Source of the DNA: Pseudomonas beijingensis | Lineage (GTDB): Bacteria > Pseudomonadota > Gammaproteobacteria > Pseudomonadales > Pseudomonadaceae | NCBI RefSeq assembly: GCF_030687295.1 | Contig: NZ_CP117425.1 | Location: forward strand, 6,385,813 to 6,449,812 | DNA: 64,000 nucleotides | Direction of reading: 5' to 3' | Shown here: positions 1 through 9,027 of the stretch, in pieces | Layout: every line of letters begins with the position of its first letter | Numbering within the stretch: position 1 is the first letter of the stretch | Position numbers and translations under genes: made by a program | Notes under the pieces: generated by a model | What the model saw: only the letters and a program-made list of their open reading frames with translations | Databases searched by the model: none | Told to the model about the DNA's origin: nothing

Positions 1-1287
1 GACCTGCAGCAAAATTCGCCGGATCATCGACGCCACCATCGCCCCTTCACCGTGGGGCTGGATGCTACGCAGCCATTCGCCATACATCCCCAGCACTCGC
101 GTCAGCCGTTGTGGCATGACCGCCGCCAACTTGACGGACAACGGGTCGGCAGCTCGAATCAGGTACGGCGTCAGCAGTGTGGTCAACACCGAGACGGCGA
201 CCGCAACCGGATAGAGAAAATCGCTGGTGACCTGCAGGGTCATCCCCAACGACGCGATGATGAAGGAAAATTCGCCAATCTGCGAAAGCCCCATCCCAAC
301 GCGCAGCGAGGTGCGTCCGTCGTTGCCGGCGATAAAGGCACCAAGGCCGCAGGACAGCATCTTGCCGAGCACCACAGCGGCCGTGATCACTGCAATCGGC
401 CAGGCGTACTGCAGCAATATCGCCGGATCGAGCATCAGCCCGATGGCGACGAAGAAGATCGCGCTGAACAGATCACGCACCGGCTCCACCAGCCGCTCGA
501 TCTTCAGCAGTTGCCGGGACTCGGCCATGATCGCACCGATCAGGAACGCCCCGAGCACCATGCTGTACTCCAGCTTCACCACCAGCAGGCAGAAGCCAAA
601 ACACAGGCCCAGTACGGTAATCAACAGCATTTCGTTGCTGTCGAACTTCGCCACGTAGGCCAGCACCCTCGGCACCAGCAGAATGCCGATGACCAACGCG
701 ACGATCATGAACAGCGACAACTTGCCGACAGTGGAAAACACCTCGCCGGAGCTCACGGTGCCGCTGACGGCAATGCTCGACAGCAAGGCGATGATGCCGA
801 TGCCCAGGATGTCCTCGACGATCAACACCCCGAAAATCAGCTGCGCGAAGCGTTCGTTCTTCATCTTCAGGTCGTTGAGGGCCTTGACGATGATGGTGGT
901 GGAGGAAATGGCCAGGATCGCGCCCAGGAAGAGCGAATCCATGGTGCTCCACTCAAACCAACGGCCGATTTCATAGCCGATCCAGATCATCAGCACAATT
1001 TCGAGAAACGCCGCGATGAAGGCCGTGGCGCCGACCTTGAACAGTTTGCGCAGGCTGAATTCCAGGCCCAGGCAAAACATCAGGAATATCACCCCAAGCT
1101 CTGCCAGGGTCTTGATCGTGTCTTCGTCGTGGATAAAACCGAACGGTGGCGTATGCGGGCCAATGATGAAGCCGGCCACGATGTAGCCCAGTACCACCGG
1201 TTGTTTGAAACGATGAAAGAGTACGGTTACCAACCCCGCAGCCATCATGATGATCGCCAAATCCTGAATGAAGCTGATGGCATGCAT
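1..1287 (-). CDS. CPA2-family cation:proton antiporter (KefB-like), 3' end off the window
   Basis: The frame is open from the ATG at 1287 to the left edge, giving the first 429 residues with no stop; the C-terminus lies outside. The translation begins MHAISFIQDLAII and is almost entirely membrane-spanning, with the GYIVAGFIIGP segment and the later IFFVAIGLML segment typical of KefB/NapA-type transporters, which exchange Na+ or K+ for H+ across the inner membrane. An AGGGAG ribosome site lies just upstream of the ATG. Whether a C-terminal TrkA-N/RCK domain follows cannot be seen. The membrane core assignment is firm; the ion is inferred only from the family. Confidence 0.88.
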   Translation of the reverse strand, partial: MHAISFIQDLAIIMMAAGLVTVLFHRFKQPVVLGYIVAGFIIGPHTPPFGFIHDEDTIKTLAELGVIFLMFCLGLEFSLRKLFKVGATAFIAAFLEIVLMIWIGYEIGRWFEWSTMDSLFLGAILAISSTTIIVKALNDLKMKNERFAQLIFGVLIVEDILGIGIIALLSSIAVSGTVSSGEVFSTVGKLSLFMIVALVIGILLVPRVLAYVAKFDSNEMLLITVLGLCFGFCLLVVKLEYSMVLGAFLIGAIMAESRQLLKIERLVEPVRDLFSAIFFVAIGLMLDPAILLQYAWPIAVITAAVVLGKMLSCGLGAFIAGNDGRTSLRVGMGLSQIGEFSFIIASLGMTLQVTSDFLYPVAVAVSVLTTLLTPYLIRAADPLSVKLAAVMPQRLTRVLGMYGEWLRSIQPHGEGAMVASMIRRILLQV

Positions 1288-1566
1288 GTCGAGGCTCCCT
1301 GTTCAAAATGACTCACTGCAGAGCTGGAGAAATCCGTTTCCTCTGTAGGAATTGCCCTCGCAACGGGCTTTTGAAGGGTAACACCGCGACTTCTGACAAA
1401 AAGACGGTGCAATATATGGAAACAGATCCATCGGCGCGTGACGGCAACCACAGGCGCAGCGTCCCGATATCGGTGGCTTTTAAAACCTGGTGCCCTGTTC
1501 GCAGGCCACTCCCCAGCACCCGTAGAGGTGCACTCCCGAATGACTGCCTTGAACCGTGAGTACGTT

Positions 1567-2052
1567 ATGGAACCCGGAAACGCCCAGCTGTCGATGACGG
1601 TGTTGATGACCCCTGATATGGCCAACTTCTCTGGCAATGTCCATGGCGGCACCTTGCTCAAATACCTCGACGAAGTCGCCTACGCCTGCGCCAGCCGCTA
1701 CGCCGGACGCTACGTGGTGACCCTGTCGGTTGACCAGGTCATCTTCCGTGAGCCGATCCATGTCGGCGAGCTGGTGACCTTCCTGGCCTCGGTGAACTAC
1801 ACCGGCAACACGTCGATGGAAGTGGGCATCAAAGTCGTGACCGAAAATATTCGCGAACGCTCGGTGCGCCACACCAACAGTTGCTTCTTCACCATGGTTG
1901 CGGTGGATGACCAGCGTAAACCCGCTGCCGTGCCGCCCTTGCAGCCGCAAAACAGCGAAGAAAAACGCCGCTACGAACAAGCCCAGCAACGCCGGCAAAT
2001 CCGCCAGGAGCTGGAGAGACGCTACCAGGAGATCAAGGCGGACGGGCCTTAA
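1567..2052 (+). CDS. Acyl-CoA thioesterase, hotdog fold (YciA/Acot type)
   Basis: This 161-residue protein hydrolyses acyl-CoA thioesters to free acid and CoA in the cytoplasm, by family. The single hotdog domain covers about residues 8-125 and has N24-x-H26-GG and D35 in the order seen in YciA-like enzymes (NVHGGTLLKYLDE). The C-terminal tail is charged, Gln/Arg-rich and probably helical. An in-frame ATG at 1540 would add nine residues; I prefer 1567 because family members start with the equivalent of MEPGNAQLSM. The gene is single, divergent from the antiporter, and followed by a REP pair. Confidence 0.85.
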   Translation: MEPGNAQLSMTVLMTPDMANFSGNVHGGTLLKYLDEVAYACASRYAGRYVVTLSVDQVIFREPIHVGELVTFLASVNYTGNTSMEVGIKVVTENIRERSVRHTNSCFFTMVAVDDQRKPAAVPPLQPQNSEEKRRYEQAQQRRQIRQELERRYQEIKADGP

Positions 2053-2071
2053 CCAGCCACTTAAAAAACAA

Positions 2072-2163
2072 CTGTGGGAGCGAGCTTGCTCGCGATGAGG
2101 CCATTACATTCAACATCAATGTCGACTGTTAGACCGCCATCGCGAGCAAGCTCGCTCCCGCAG
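2072..2163. repeat. Paired inverted REP (REPIN)
   Basis: CTGTGGGAGCGAGCTTGCTCG at the left is repeated in inverse orientation at the right end (CGAGCAAGCTCGCTCCCGCAGG), with about 45 bases between. Each arm itself folds (GAGCGAGCTTGCTCGC). The pair lies between the convergent thioesterase and pdxY genes. The same arms recur at 21995, 27481 and 45827. Confidence 0.9.
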
Positions 2164-2179
2164 GGATTAGCAGCTGCAA

Positions 2180-3052
2180 TCAGAGGTTGATTGGCACAGC
2201 CTCGAACCGCACCCGTGGATGGGCGATCCGGTCCTGGGCGCGGACCAGTTCCAGCTCATAGCTGGTGCATGCCTGGGTCTCCAGCAGCACTTCGTGCACC
2301 GCCGCGGCGGTGAATTCGAACGCCGCCACCAGGCTGTCTCCCAGCAGTATCCGCGCCAGGAACAACCCCGACGTCAGGTCACCCACGCCCACCGGCTGGC
2401 GCGGGAAAGCCAGCAGTGGACGGCGCAGGTGCCAGCTGCCATCGGCGGTCACCAGCAGCATTTCGAAACTGTCATCGGGTTTGCCGGGATAGGCCAGGTG
2501 CTTGACCAGCACCGCCTTCGGGCCGCGGGCCAGCAACGCGCGGGCCATGGCCAGGCAATCGAACAACGACTGTGCCTTGCGCCCCGAAAAACTGTCCAGT
2601 TCCAGTTGGTTCGGGCACATGAGGTCCGCCACGGCAGCGGCTTCTTCCAGGAGAAATTCGCTCACTTCGGGCGCCACGATGCAGCCCTTCTCTGGATGTC
2701 CCATGACCGGGTCACACAGGTACAGCGCCTTGGGATTGGCAGCCTTGATCCGCGCCACCCCCGTCAGGATCGCCCGCCCCTGAGCCGCACTCCCCAGGTA
2801 ACCGGACAACACCGCATCGCAATGACCCAGCTCACCGATGGCTGCAATGCCTTCTACCAACGCTGGTATCTGCTCTGGCGCCAGCACCTCACCGGTCCAT
2901 TGGCCGTACTGGGTGTGATTGGAAAACTGCACGGTATTGAGCGGCCAGACATTCACGCCGACCCGCTGCATCGGAAACACCGCAGCGCTATTGCCAGCGT
3001 GACCGAACACCACATGGGACTGAATGGCAAGCAGATGAGGCGTACGTTTCAT
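2180..3052 (-). CDS. pdxY: Pyridoxal kinase PdxY
   Basis: PdxY phosphorylates pyridoxal to pyridoxal 5'-phosphate with ATP in the B6 salvage pathway. The 290-residue ribokinase-fold protein starts [24 protein letters not shown], has the substrate-lid region [22 protein letters not shown] in the middle, and the [12 protein letters not shown] anion-hole/catalytic Asp motif near residue 225. The ATG at 3052 matches the family start; an upstream in-frame start would add 11 non-conserved residues. Family length and motifs agree throughout. Confidence 0.95.
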   Translation of the reverse strand: MKRTPHLLAIQSHVVFGHAGNSAAVFPMQRVGVNVWPLNTVQFSNHTQYGQWTGEVLAPEQIPALVEGIAAIGELGHCDAVLSGYLGSAAQGRAILTGVARIKAANPKALYLCDPVMGHPEKGCIVAPEVSEFLLEEAAAVADLMCPNQLELDSFSGRKAQSLFDCLAMARALLARGPKAVLVKHLAYPGKPDDSFEMLLVTADGSWHLRRPLLAFPRQPVGVGDLTSGLFLARILLGDSLVAAFEFTAAAVHEVLLETQACTSYELELVRAQDRIAHPRVRFEAVPINL

Positions 3053-3171
3053 GCGGGAAGTTTCCGTAAAACGATTGAAATTCAAGCCGCGCAGTATGCG
3101 ACTAAACGCAGCCTGTACGACAGACCGGCGAGACAGTTAAGCTGACAGCAACTTGTTGGAGCACTTCGTTC

Positions 3172-3594
3172 ATGCTGACCCTTGGAAACATCTTCGTGCT
3201 GATGCTGCTGGCTACCGGCGGTGCCTGGCTGTGGCACAACCATGGCTTGCGCGAGCGGGCGTTGGCGAGGGTCATGCAGCATTGCGCCAACCTCAAGATC
3301 GAGCTACTGGACGGCAACGTGGCGCTGAAAAAAATCGGCTTCGTGAAGGACGCCAAGGGTCGACGACGACTGGCTCGCGTCTACACCTTCGAGTTCACCG
3401 TCACCGGCGAAAGCCGTCATTCGGGCACCATCACCCAGTTCGGTGCCCACAGCGCGCAAATAGAACTAGCGCCCTACCCGATGCCTTTCGAAGAAACCCC
3501 GCCAGCGCCCATTGAACCGGCCCAGACCAGGCCCAGGGCCGAAGTCATCGAGTTGAGCCAGTGGCGCCAGGAACACAACAAGTGGAAGCCTTGA
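3172..3594 (+). CDS. DUF3301 domain protein, single-pass membrane
   Basis: This 140-residue protein has one N-terminal hydrophobic segment (MLTLGNIFVLMLLATGGAWLW), then a conserved core of about residues 25-110 (RERALARVMQHCANLKIELLDGNVALKKIGF) typical of DUF3301, and a Pro-rich variable tail. DUF3301 has no established function. It is divergent from pdxY and converges on the CobW-type GTPase gene, with 12 bases between stops. Confidence 0.8.
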   Translation: MLTLGNIFVLMLLATGGAWLWHNHGLRERALARVMQHCANLKIELLDGNVALKKIGFVKDAKGRRRLARVYTFEFTVTGESRHSGTITQFGAHSAQIELAPYPMPFEETPPAPIEPAQTRPRAEVIELSQWRQEHNKWKP

Positions 3595-3606
3595 AACAAG
3601 GCTGAC

Positions 3607-4572
3607 TCAAGAACACCGACAATTCACCAGACCGGCTTGCAGGCGATCGACGTCTTGCGGCTGATCGAAAATAAGCTCGATCCGGGAATCCTGGCGCCAC
3701 TCACTGGCTTGCCAGCCCAGCAACGCCCCCTCCAACGCATTGGCTGAAACCCAACCGTCGTGGCTGTGGATAACCATCTTCGCCCGTTTCCAGTCCTGGC
3801 CTTGTAGCCATCGCGTCAGCACCGCTGCGTCGAAGCGTTGGCTTGGGTGCCAGCGCCAGCCAATACTCCAGCCACCGTCCTGCTGCTGGTGCAGGCAGAT
3901 TGGCTGCGTCGGGTCGGTCCAGATGGCCGGGATCTGGCCCAGACGCTTGGGCAGGTTCAAGTTATCCACAGCCCCGCTGCCCCGAGCCGTAAGGCCTGGC
4001 AATCGATCTATCGGTAATGCAGCCTGTTGCGTCCAGTACAACACAGACCCTGACAGTTGCGCCGTCACCCGTTCGCGATCGGCGTGCGTGAGGCTCTCGG
4101 ACTTGTTCAGCACCAGCAGTCCGGCATCCGCCAAGGCTGGTCGTTGCGCGTCCGGCAAGGGCTTGCCGTTCGCCATCGCCCGGGCATCCAACACCACTAC
4201 ACAGGGTTGTACCGCGAGCACACCGAGCCATGGCGCCTCACTCAGTTGCTGCATCAACTGCGCAGGATGACCCAGGCCCGAGGGTTCGATGAACAGCCGA
4301 TCCGGCCGGGACTTGCGCAGCAAACGCCCAAGTCCGATCTGAAACGGCGCGCCGTTGACGCAGCACAAGCAGCCGCCGGCCACTTCCCCCAGTGCGATAC
4401 CATCGCCAGCCTGGGTCAGGAGCGCGGCATCCAGGCCGATCTGACCGAACTCGTTGATCAGCACCGCCCAGCGCTCGTTGGCCGGACGCTGGGCCAGCAG
4501 ATGCCTGATCAGGCTGGTCTTGCCGGCGCCCAAGGGACCGGCGATGACATGGGTGGGAATGTGCTGCAACAT
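3607..4572 (-). CDS. COG0523 (CobW-like) GTPase, probable metal chaperone
   Basis: A 321-residue G3E GTPase. It has a P-loop GPLGAGKTSL at residues 13-22, the metal-binding GGCLCC motif near residue 66, the IEPSGLGHP switch, NKSE as base-recognition motif, and a C-terminal CobW_C domain ending in VNCRCS. COG0523 proteins bind zinc through CxCC and are thought to deliver metal to clients using GTP. It lies 27 bases from the divergent small secreted gene at 4600, leaving little room for a promoter of its own. It may therefore be the distal gene of the zigA transcript, which would run across the opposite-strand gene. Which client it serves is unknown. Confidence 0.88.
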   Translation of the reverse strand: MLQHIPTHVIAGPLGAGKTSLIRHLLAQRPANERWAVLINEFGQIGLDAALLTQAGDGIALGEVAGGCLCCVNGAPFQIGLGRLLRKSRPDRLFIEPSGLGHPAQLMQQLSEAPWLGVLAVQPCVVVLDARAMANGKPLPDAQRPALADAGLLVLNKSESLTHADRERVTAQLSGSVLYWTQQAALPIDRLPGLTARGSGAVDNLNLPKRLGQIPAIWTDPTQPICLHQQQDGGWSIGWRWHPSQRFDAAVLTRWLQGQDWKRAKMVIHSHDGWVSANALEGALLGWQASEWRQDSRIELIFDQPQDVDRLQAGLVNCRCS

Positions 4573-4599
4573 AATCGACGGCTTTCGGTGGAGGTGAAG

Positions 4600-4953
4600 A
4601 TGCGAATGATCGGTTGGTTATTACTGGCACTGACGTCGAACCAGGCGCTGGCCCAGGCCTGCGTGGTTCACAGCCAGGCGGAGCGACTCGATGTGAAAGT
4701 CTGCCAACAGAACCGCAGCATTCCGCAGAAGCTGTTTGCCGACGGCTTCTGCCAGCCGAACCTTGCCGGCCAGAAGGTCGAAGTGCAATACGTCGATCAA
4801 TGCCCTGGCGGCGCATTCGGCGTCTGCAGCAACGCCCAGGTCGCCAATATGCCTTACCGCCAGGATATTCACTATTACGGCGTGGCGACCGATGCCGCTT
4901 ACCTGCAGCCATTTTGCGAAGGGCAAAGCCAGGGCACCTGGCTCAAGCCTTAA
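4600..4953 (+). CDS. Small secreted Cys-containing protein, function unknown
   Basis: A 117-residue protein with a clear signal peptide (MRMIGWLLLALTSNQALAQA, cleavage after ALA or AQA). The mature part of about 98 residues has six cysteines (ACVV, VCQQ, FCQP, QCPG, VCSN, FCEG), consistent with three periplasmic disulfides. GGAGGTG lies just upstream; the ATG at 4606 is an alternative start. It sits on the opposite strand between DUF1826 and the CobW gene, inside the zinc island, with its stop overlapping that of the DUF1826 gene. I do not recognise the family. Confidence 0.72.
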   Translation: MRMIGWLLLALTSNQALAQACVVHSQAERLDVKVCQQNRSIPQKLFADGFCQPNLAGQKVEVQYVDQCPGGAFGVCSNAQVANMPYRQDIHYYGVATDAAYLQPFCEGQSQGTWLKP

Positions 4954-5603
4954 GCGAGCCAATCCAGCGTGAGAATCAATCGGCGCTCCCCCGGCGCGGG
5001 CTCCGGCGAGCGATGGATCAAGCCAAACCCCTCATTACCGTGCCATTTTTCGCCTTTAAGCAAGCCGACATCACCGCAACCAAACTGCTGGATCACCAGC
5101 GGATCCGCCGGCTCTGCCTCAGGCTGTGCCAGGCGCCGGCGATCCATGGCCTCTTCCTTGAGCCACTGGCTGCCGACGCCCGCATAGGTGGTCAGCAGCC
5201 GCACCGGCACGTGATCAACGTGGAAGCGCGGGCACATGGCCTTGTCCAGCGTGCGCAGGCGCAGACCGACCCGTTGGGCGCCCAGTAGGCAGGCAAACGC
5301 ACTGACCAGCCAGGACACATCGGCGATGAAGCCTTCATAGCCTTGCAGGTCGCTGAAACCTGCGGCCAAGCCGTGCAGCGTTGGCTGGGAGTCTTCCTCT
5401 GGCAAGTCGAGCACCCGTGACTCAGCCAACGGCTGGTCCATCGCCAGCACCATGGCCGCGAAGTCGCTGATGTGTGCGGGAAGCTGTCGCTGCCAGACCG
5501 CCAGGTTGGTGCCATCCTCCAGGATCTGCGTGAATATCCCCGGCGTATCACCTTGGACCTGCCGCACCCGCACCGCTCTTTTCAGACTGGGCGCCAGCAT
5601 CAC
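4950..5603 (-). CDS. DUF1826 protein
   Basis: A 217-residue cytoplasmic protein with the DUF1826 signature regions ([23 protein letters not shown] and [22 protein letters not shown]). The HVDH and the late HRSP suggest a metal-binding jelly-roll (2OG-oxygenase-like) fold, which is inference. Its start overlaps the zigA stop by four bases (ATGA), so the two are translationally coupled. DUF1826 genes are commonly found beside COG0523 genes in zinc-starvation operons. Biochemical function is not established. Confidence 0.82.
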   Translation of the reverse strand: MMLAPSLKRAVRVRQVQGDTPGIFTQILEDGTNLAVWQRQLPAHISDFAAMVLAMDQPLAESRVLDLPEEDSQPTLHGLAAGFSDLQGYEGFIADVSWLVSAFACLLGAQRVGLRLRTLDKAMCPRFHVDHVPVRLLTTYAGVGSQWLKEEAMDRRRLAQPEAEPADPLVIQQFGCGDVGLLKGEKWHGNEGFGLIHRSPEPAPGERRLILTLDWLA

Positions 5604-6808
5604 GCTGCAACCTCTTCACGCCATGGACCGAACGGATCCGGCAACAAACGCCAACTTTCGACGCCCTGGGCCATTTCCGCATCGGTGAGCAGGCAAGCGT
5701 CCAGTTCAGCGGCGAGTTGGCCAAAATCAATGTCCTGACCAATGAAGACCAGCTCCTGACGGCAATCGCCTGTGGCAGCCAGCCAGTTCTTCATGATCGC
5801 CGCTGTGCTCTCTTCATCCTGCGGCCATTGGTTTTTCGGCACGAACCGCCACCAGCGCCCGGCGAAGCCATGCCGCATCAAACCGCCGGCCTGGGACCAA
5901 CTGCCCGCCTCCTCAGGTTTGCTGGCCAGCCAGAAGAACCCCTTGGAGCGCAGGAGTTTGCCATTGGGCCACGGCCGGTCGATGAAGTTGAAGAACCGCT
6001 GGGGATGGAACGGCCGGCGTGCCCGATAAGCGGTCGAGGCGATGCCATATTCCTCGGTTTCCGGCACGTGCTCACCGCGCAGTTCCTGCAGCCAACCAGG
6101 TGCCTGGGCGGCGCGTTCGAAGTCGAAAAGGCCTGTGTCGAGGATTCTGCCCAGTGGCACCTGCCCCATGACCATGGGAATGATCTGCGCCTGGGCGTTG
6201 TGACGCCGCAGAATCGCGGTCAGTTCTTCCCGCTCGTGCTGGCTGATCAGGTCGATCTTGCTGATCAGAATCACGTCGGCGAACTCGATCTGTTCGATCA
6301 GCAGGTCGGTGATCGAGCGCTCATCCTCCTCTCCCAGGGTTTCGCCCCGTGACGCCAGGCTTTCGGCGGCCTGGTAATCCAGCAGGAAATTCACCCCATC
6401 AACCACCGTTACCATGGTGTCGAGTCGCGCCACATCGGCCAGGCTTCGGCCCTCTTCATCACGAAAGGTGAAGGTTTCCGCCACTGGCAACGGCTCGGAA
6501 ATACCCGTGGATTCGATCAGCAGGTAATCAAAACGCCCTTCCCTGGCGAGTTGCCCGACTTCTTCGAGCAGGTCCTCACGCAACGTGCAGCAGATGCAGC
6601 CGTTGCTCATTTCCACCAATTTCTCTTCGGAACGACTCAGGGTGACATCTCGCTGGACTTCGCTGCCATCGATGTTGATCTCGCTCATATCGTTGACGAT
6701 CACGGCAACTCGCAGATTGTCGCGATTGCGCAGGACGTGGTTGAGCAGCGTGCTTTTACCGGCACCGAGGAATCCGGACAGCACGGTTACGGGAAGGCGA
6801 TTGGGCAT
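5600..6808 (-). CDS. zigA: Zinc-responsive COG0523 GTPase ZigA
   Basis: A 402-residue G3E GTPase, longer than the CobW paralogue at 3607. It has a P-loop [10 protein letters not shown] at residues 12-21, metal motif GCICC near residue 73, [14 protein letters not shown] for guanine recognition, and a C-terminal CobW_C domain with RPFHPQRFF and FWLASKP. ZigA-type proteins are made under zinc starvation and are thought to move zinc to essential enzymes. A palindrome GTTATAGTATAAC at 6891-6903, 83 bases before the start, fits Zur control. Followed by the overlapping DUF1826 gene. Confidence 0.92.
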   Translation of the reverse strand: MPNRLPVTVLSGFLGAGKSTLLNHVLRNRDNLRVAVIVNDMSEINIDGSEVQRDVTLSRSEEKLVEMSNGCICCTLREDLLEEVGQLAREGRFDYLLIESTGISEPLPVAETFTFRDEEGRSLADVARLDTMVTVVDGVNFLLDYQAAESLASRGETLGEEDERSITDLLIEQIEFADVILISKIDLISQHEREELTAILRRHNAQAQIIPMVMGQVPLGRILDTGLFDFERAAQAPGWLQELRGEHVPETEEYGIASTAYRARRPFHPQRFFNFIDRPWPNGKLLRSKGFFWLASKPEEAGSWSQAGGLMRHGFAGRWWRFVPKNQWPQDEESTAAIMKNWLAATGDCRQELVFIGQDIDFGQLAAELDACLLTDAEMAQGVESWRLLPDPFGPWREEVAA

Positions 6809-6890
6809 CGGTATATCCTCATCGGGCGGCCGCTTCGACGACGGCTCATTTCCAGGGTTTGGCTAGGTTCAGGGCCTGGATAGTTTTTAT

Positions 6891-6903
6891 GTTATAGTAT
6901 AAC
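6891..6903. promoter_or_regulatory. Zur-box-like palindrome between zigA and the gene at 6955
   Basis: GTTATAGTATAAC is a perfect 13-base palindrome (central G unpaired) of the GTTATAnTATAAC form known for proteobacterial Zur operators. It lies 83 bases before zigA and 52 bases before the divergent secreted-protein gene, so one site could repress both. Confidence 0.8.
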
Positions 6904-6954
6904 GATACGATTCAGCCAGCCCCGCCAGTCCTCTCATTGGTCTGAGATCAATCC

Positions 6955-7347
6955 ATGCACAATCATCTGAAAATCGTTTTTGCCGTCCCGCTGTTGCTGT
7001 GGGCGCTAGGCGCTGCGGCCCAAACTCCGCTCTTGGCCAACTGCACCCGCAGCGCGAATTTGCTGGCCTGCGTGGATATACAGGGCAATGCCTATAGCGT
7101 CGCGACGGCTGGAAACACGATCTATTTGCGCGGCTTTGAAGCCGCCAGTCGCCGGTACTGGGCGCAAACGAACAGCCGTTACGGTCAGCTCACGTTCTTT
7201 ACCGGCTTGGCGTCCGATGGAGAAAGTTGGGTGGGGTACAGTCGGCGTGTGGGCTGGACAACCCTCAATCGCTTTTCAAGCTCGGGCGGTAGCACCGGCG
7301 CATTTACATGCGGCCGCATGAACGGTTGCCAGGACTCATCGCGCTGA
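6955..7347 (+). CDS. Small exported protein, function unknown, probably Zur-regulated
   Basis: A 130-residue protein with a signal peptide (MHNHLKIVFAVPLLLWALGAAAQ) and four cysteines in the mature chain (NCTR, ACVD, TCGR, GCQD), arranged as two near the start and two near the end. The middle is Gly/Ser/Tyr-rich (RYWAQTNSRYGQLTFF). It is divergent from zigA across the Zur-like box and followed by folE2. I cannot assign a family; the context suggests a periplasmic role under zinc limitation. Confidence 0.72.
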   Translation: MHNHLKIVFAVPLLLWALGAAAQTPLLANCTRSANLLACVDIQGNAYSVATAGNTIYLRGFEAASRRYWAQTNSRYGQLTFFTGLASDGESWVGYSRRVGWTTLNRFSSSGGSTGAFTCGRMNGCQDSSR

Positions 7348-7363
7348 TGTTTCACGTGGAACG
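7348..7363. other. parS-like ParB site (asymmetric)
   Basis: TGTTTCACGTGGAACG combines the GTTTCAC half of the general bacterial parS with the GTGGAAC half of the Pseudomonas form. It begins just after the stop of the gene at 6955. Confidence 0.7.
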
Positions 7364-7420
7364 TGGCGGTTGTTGGGGAGATGAAACTCCTTTCATGGAA
7401 AAGGTTTCTTAAAATTTACC

Positions 7421-7433
7421 GTTATACTATAAC
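7421..7433. promoter_or_regulatory. Zur-box-like palindrome upstream of folE2
   Basis: GTTATACTATAAC differs from the zigA site only in the central base. Its end is 32 bases before the folE2 ATG, where a repressor would cover the core promoter. Confidence 0.82.
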
Positions 7434-7465
7434 ATCTAGTTTTGAACCTTCGATGGGCCTTGACC

Positions 7466-8362
7466 ATGAATGCGTTAACGCTGCCCGACGTGGCTGCGCA
7501 GGTTTCACGTCAAACCCTGCCCCTTGATTGGGTAGGCATGTGTGGCATCGCAACGCCAGTGTTGATTGACGGCCAGCGTCTCAGAGCAACGGCCGATGCC
7601 GGTGTCAGTCTCGATGACGGCGAGGCGCGGGGCATTCATATGTCGCGCTTATACCTGGCGCTGGGGCTACTTGAAGAGACACCACTGTCGCCAGCGCTAT
7701 TGCGCCGAATCCTCGAGCAATTTCTCGATAGCCATGAAGGCTTGTCCCAGGCGGCTTCGCTCAGCGTGCATACCGATCTGCTGCTCAAACGTCCGGCGCT
7801 AGTCAGCCCGCTGTCGGGCTGGAAAAGTTATCCGGTGAGCATCGAAGCTCACCTGAAAAACAAAATGTTCCACGTGGAACTGAAAATTCAGATCCCCTAT
7901 TCTTCGACTTGCCCTTGTTCGGCAGCCCTTGCCCGACAGTTGATCCAACAGCAATTCGTCGACGACTTTGCCAACAAGAAACTTGAGCACGCCGAAATTC
8001 TCGCCTGGTTGGGTTCATCGAACGGCATTGTCGCCACTCCTCATAGCCAGCGCAGTACCGCGACCCTGACTTTGCGCCTTAACGCCGATGTCGAGGAATT
8101 GCCCCTGCAGTCCTTCATCAACGAGGCCGAAGCAGCTCTCGGTACCGCCGTACAGACCGCCGTCAAACGCGCCGATGAACAAGCATTCGCCCTGGCCAAC
8201 GGCCAAAACCTGATGTTCTGCGAAGACGCCGCGCGGCGATTGAGCACGGCCCTGACCCGCTCATCGGCGATCACCGCCCTGGATGTCCGCGTCGTGCACG
8301 CCGAAAGCCTTCATGCCCATGACGCCGTGGCGCAAAGCCGCTGGACCCGGGAGCCATCATGA
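7466..8362 (+). CDS. folE2: GTP cyclohydrolase FolE2 (type IB)
   Basis: FolE2 converts GTP to 7,8-dihydroneopterin triphosphate, the first step of folate synthesis. Unlike FolE it does not need zinc, so bacteria use it when zinc is short. The 298-residue protein has the type IB signature STCPCS at residues 147-152 with the catalytic Cys at 149. The ATG at 7466 is used rather than the in-frame TTG at 7442, which would run into the Zur-like box region. Its last four bases overlap the ABC ATPase start (ATGA). A perfect parS core lies inside codons 134-139. Confidence 0.95.
   Translation: MNALTLPDVAAQVSRQTLPLDWVGMCGIATPVLIDGQRLRATADAGVSLDDGEARGIHMSRLYLALGLLEETPLSPALLRRILEQFLDSHEGLSQAASLSVHTDLLLKRPALVSPLSGWKSYPVSIEAHLKNKMFHVELKIQIPYSSTCPCSAALARQLIQQQFVDDFANKKLEHAEILAWLGSSNGIVATPHSQRSTATLTLRLNADVEELPLQSFINEAEAALGTAVQTAVKRADEQAFALANGQNLMFCEDAARRLSTALTRSSAITALDVRVVHAESLHAHDAVAQSRWTREPS
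7866..7881. other. parS site inside folE2
   Basis: TGTTCCACGTGGAACT contains the 14-base palindrome GTTCCACGTGGAAC, the Pseudomonas parS core. It is read as MFHVEL (residues 134-139) of FolE2. Confidence 0.85.
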
Positions 8363-9027
8363 TCAACTGCCAAGCACTGCGCTGGGGTGCGCCCGGACAA
8401 CCCCTTACACCGCCCCTCGCCATGGAGCGACCGGCAGGCAGCCTCACCGCCATCATCGGTGCCAACGGCTCGGGCAAAAGCAGCCTGTTGAAAGTGCTCG
8501 CGGGGCTACAAAAGCCGCTAGCCGGAAAAGTCGCGTTGAATGTTCCACGGCGTGGCGGGATTTCATTCCTGCCCCAGCAGCAACATTTGGATCGGCAATT
8601 CCCCATCAGCTTGCAAGACCTGGTGGCGGCCGGCTCTTGGGGCAATCGCCACACACCAGCCATGCGTAGACAGTTGCTGCAAACCGTACTGGAGGACTGG
8701 GCACTGAACGGCCTTGAGCATCGTCCACTGATGGCGCTGTCGGGAGGCGAGTTGCAACGTGCCCTGCTCGCGCGCTTGGGCTTGGCCGAAGCGCCCTTGC
8801 TGTTGCTCGACGAACCCCACGCCGCCCTCGACGAACAAGGCCAAGCACTGCTGTGGAAGCACATTCATCGCTGGCACGCCGCAGGCAGGACCCTCGTGGT
8901 GGTGTGTCATGATCTGGCAGCGGTCCGCCAACATGTCCCCCATACGCTGCTCATAAAAAACACCGGCTGCGTGCTGGGCCGCAGTGTCGACTTGATTGCC
9001 CAACAACCCCATACGTGGGTGGCCTGA
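8359..9027 (+). CDS. Metal ABC transporter, ATP-binding protein (ZnuC-like)
   Basis: A 222-residue ATPase with Walker A GANGSGKSS at residues 34-42, the Q-loop in LPQQQHLDRQFP, signature ALSGGELQRALLARL, Walker B LLLLDEPHAALD and the switch His in VVVCHDL. It energises the permease at 9027 and works with the binding protein at 9905. The ATGA overlap with folE2 and the zinc-island context point to zinc as substrate; manganese cannot be excluded from the ATPase alone. Confidence 0.9.
   Translation: MINCQALRWGAPGQPLTPPLAMERPAGSLTAIIGANGSGKSSLLKVLAGLQKPLAGKVALNVPRRGGISFLPQQQHLDRQFPISLQDLVAAGSWGNRHTPAMRRQLLQTVLEDWALNGLEHRPLMALSGGELQRALLARLGLAEAPLLLLDEPHAALDEQGQALLWKHIHRWHAAGRTLVVVCHDLAAVRQHVPHTLLIKNTGCVLGRSVDLIAQQPHTWVA

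Noticed and set aside
52..1311. Long plus-strand reading frame opposite the antiporter gene
   Set aside because: It is a Gln/His/Arg-rich shadow of the antiporter frame, which is open to the window edge and encodes a recognisable membrane protein.
1352..1374. GCCC...GGGCTTTT as a possible terminator
   Set aside because: The stem is only four base pairs and no gene ends there; the region separates divergent genes.
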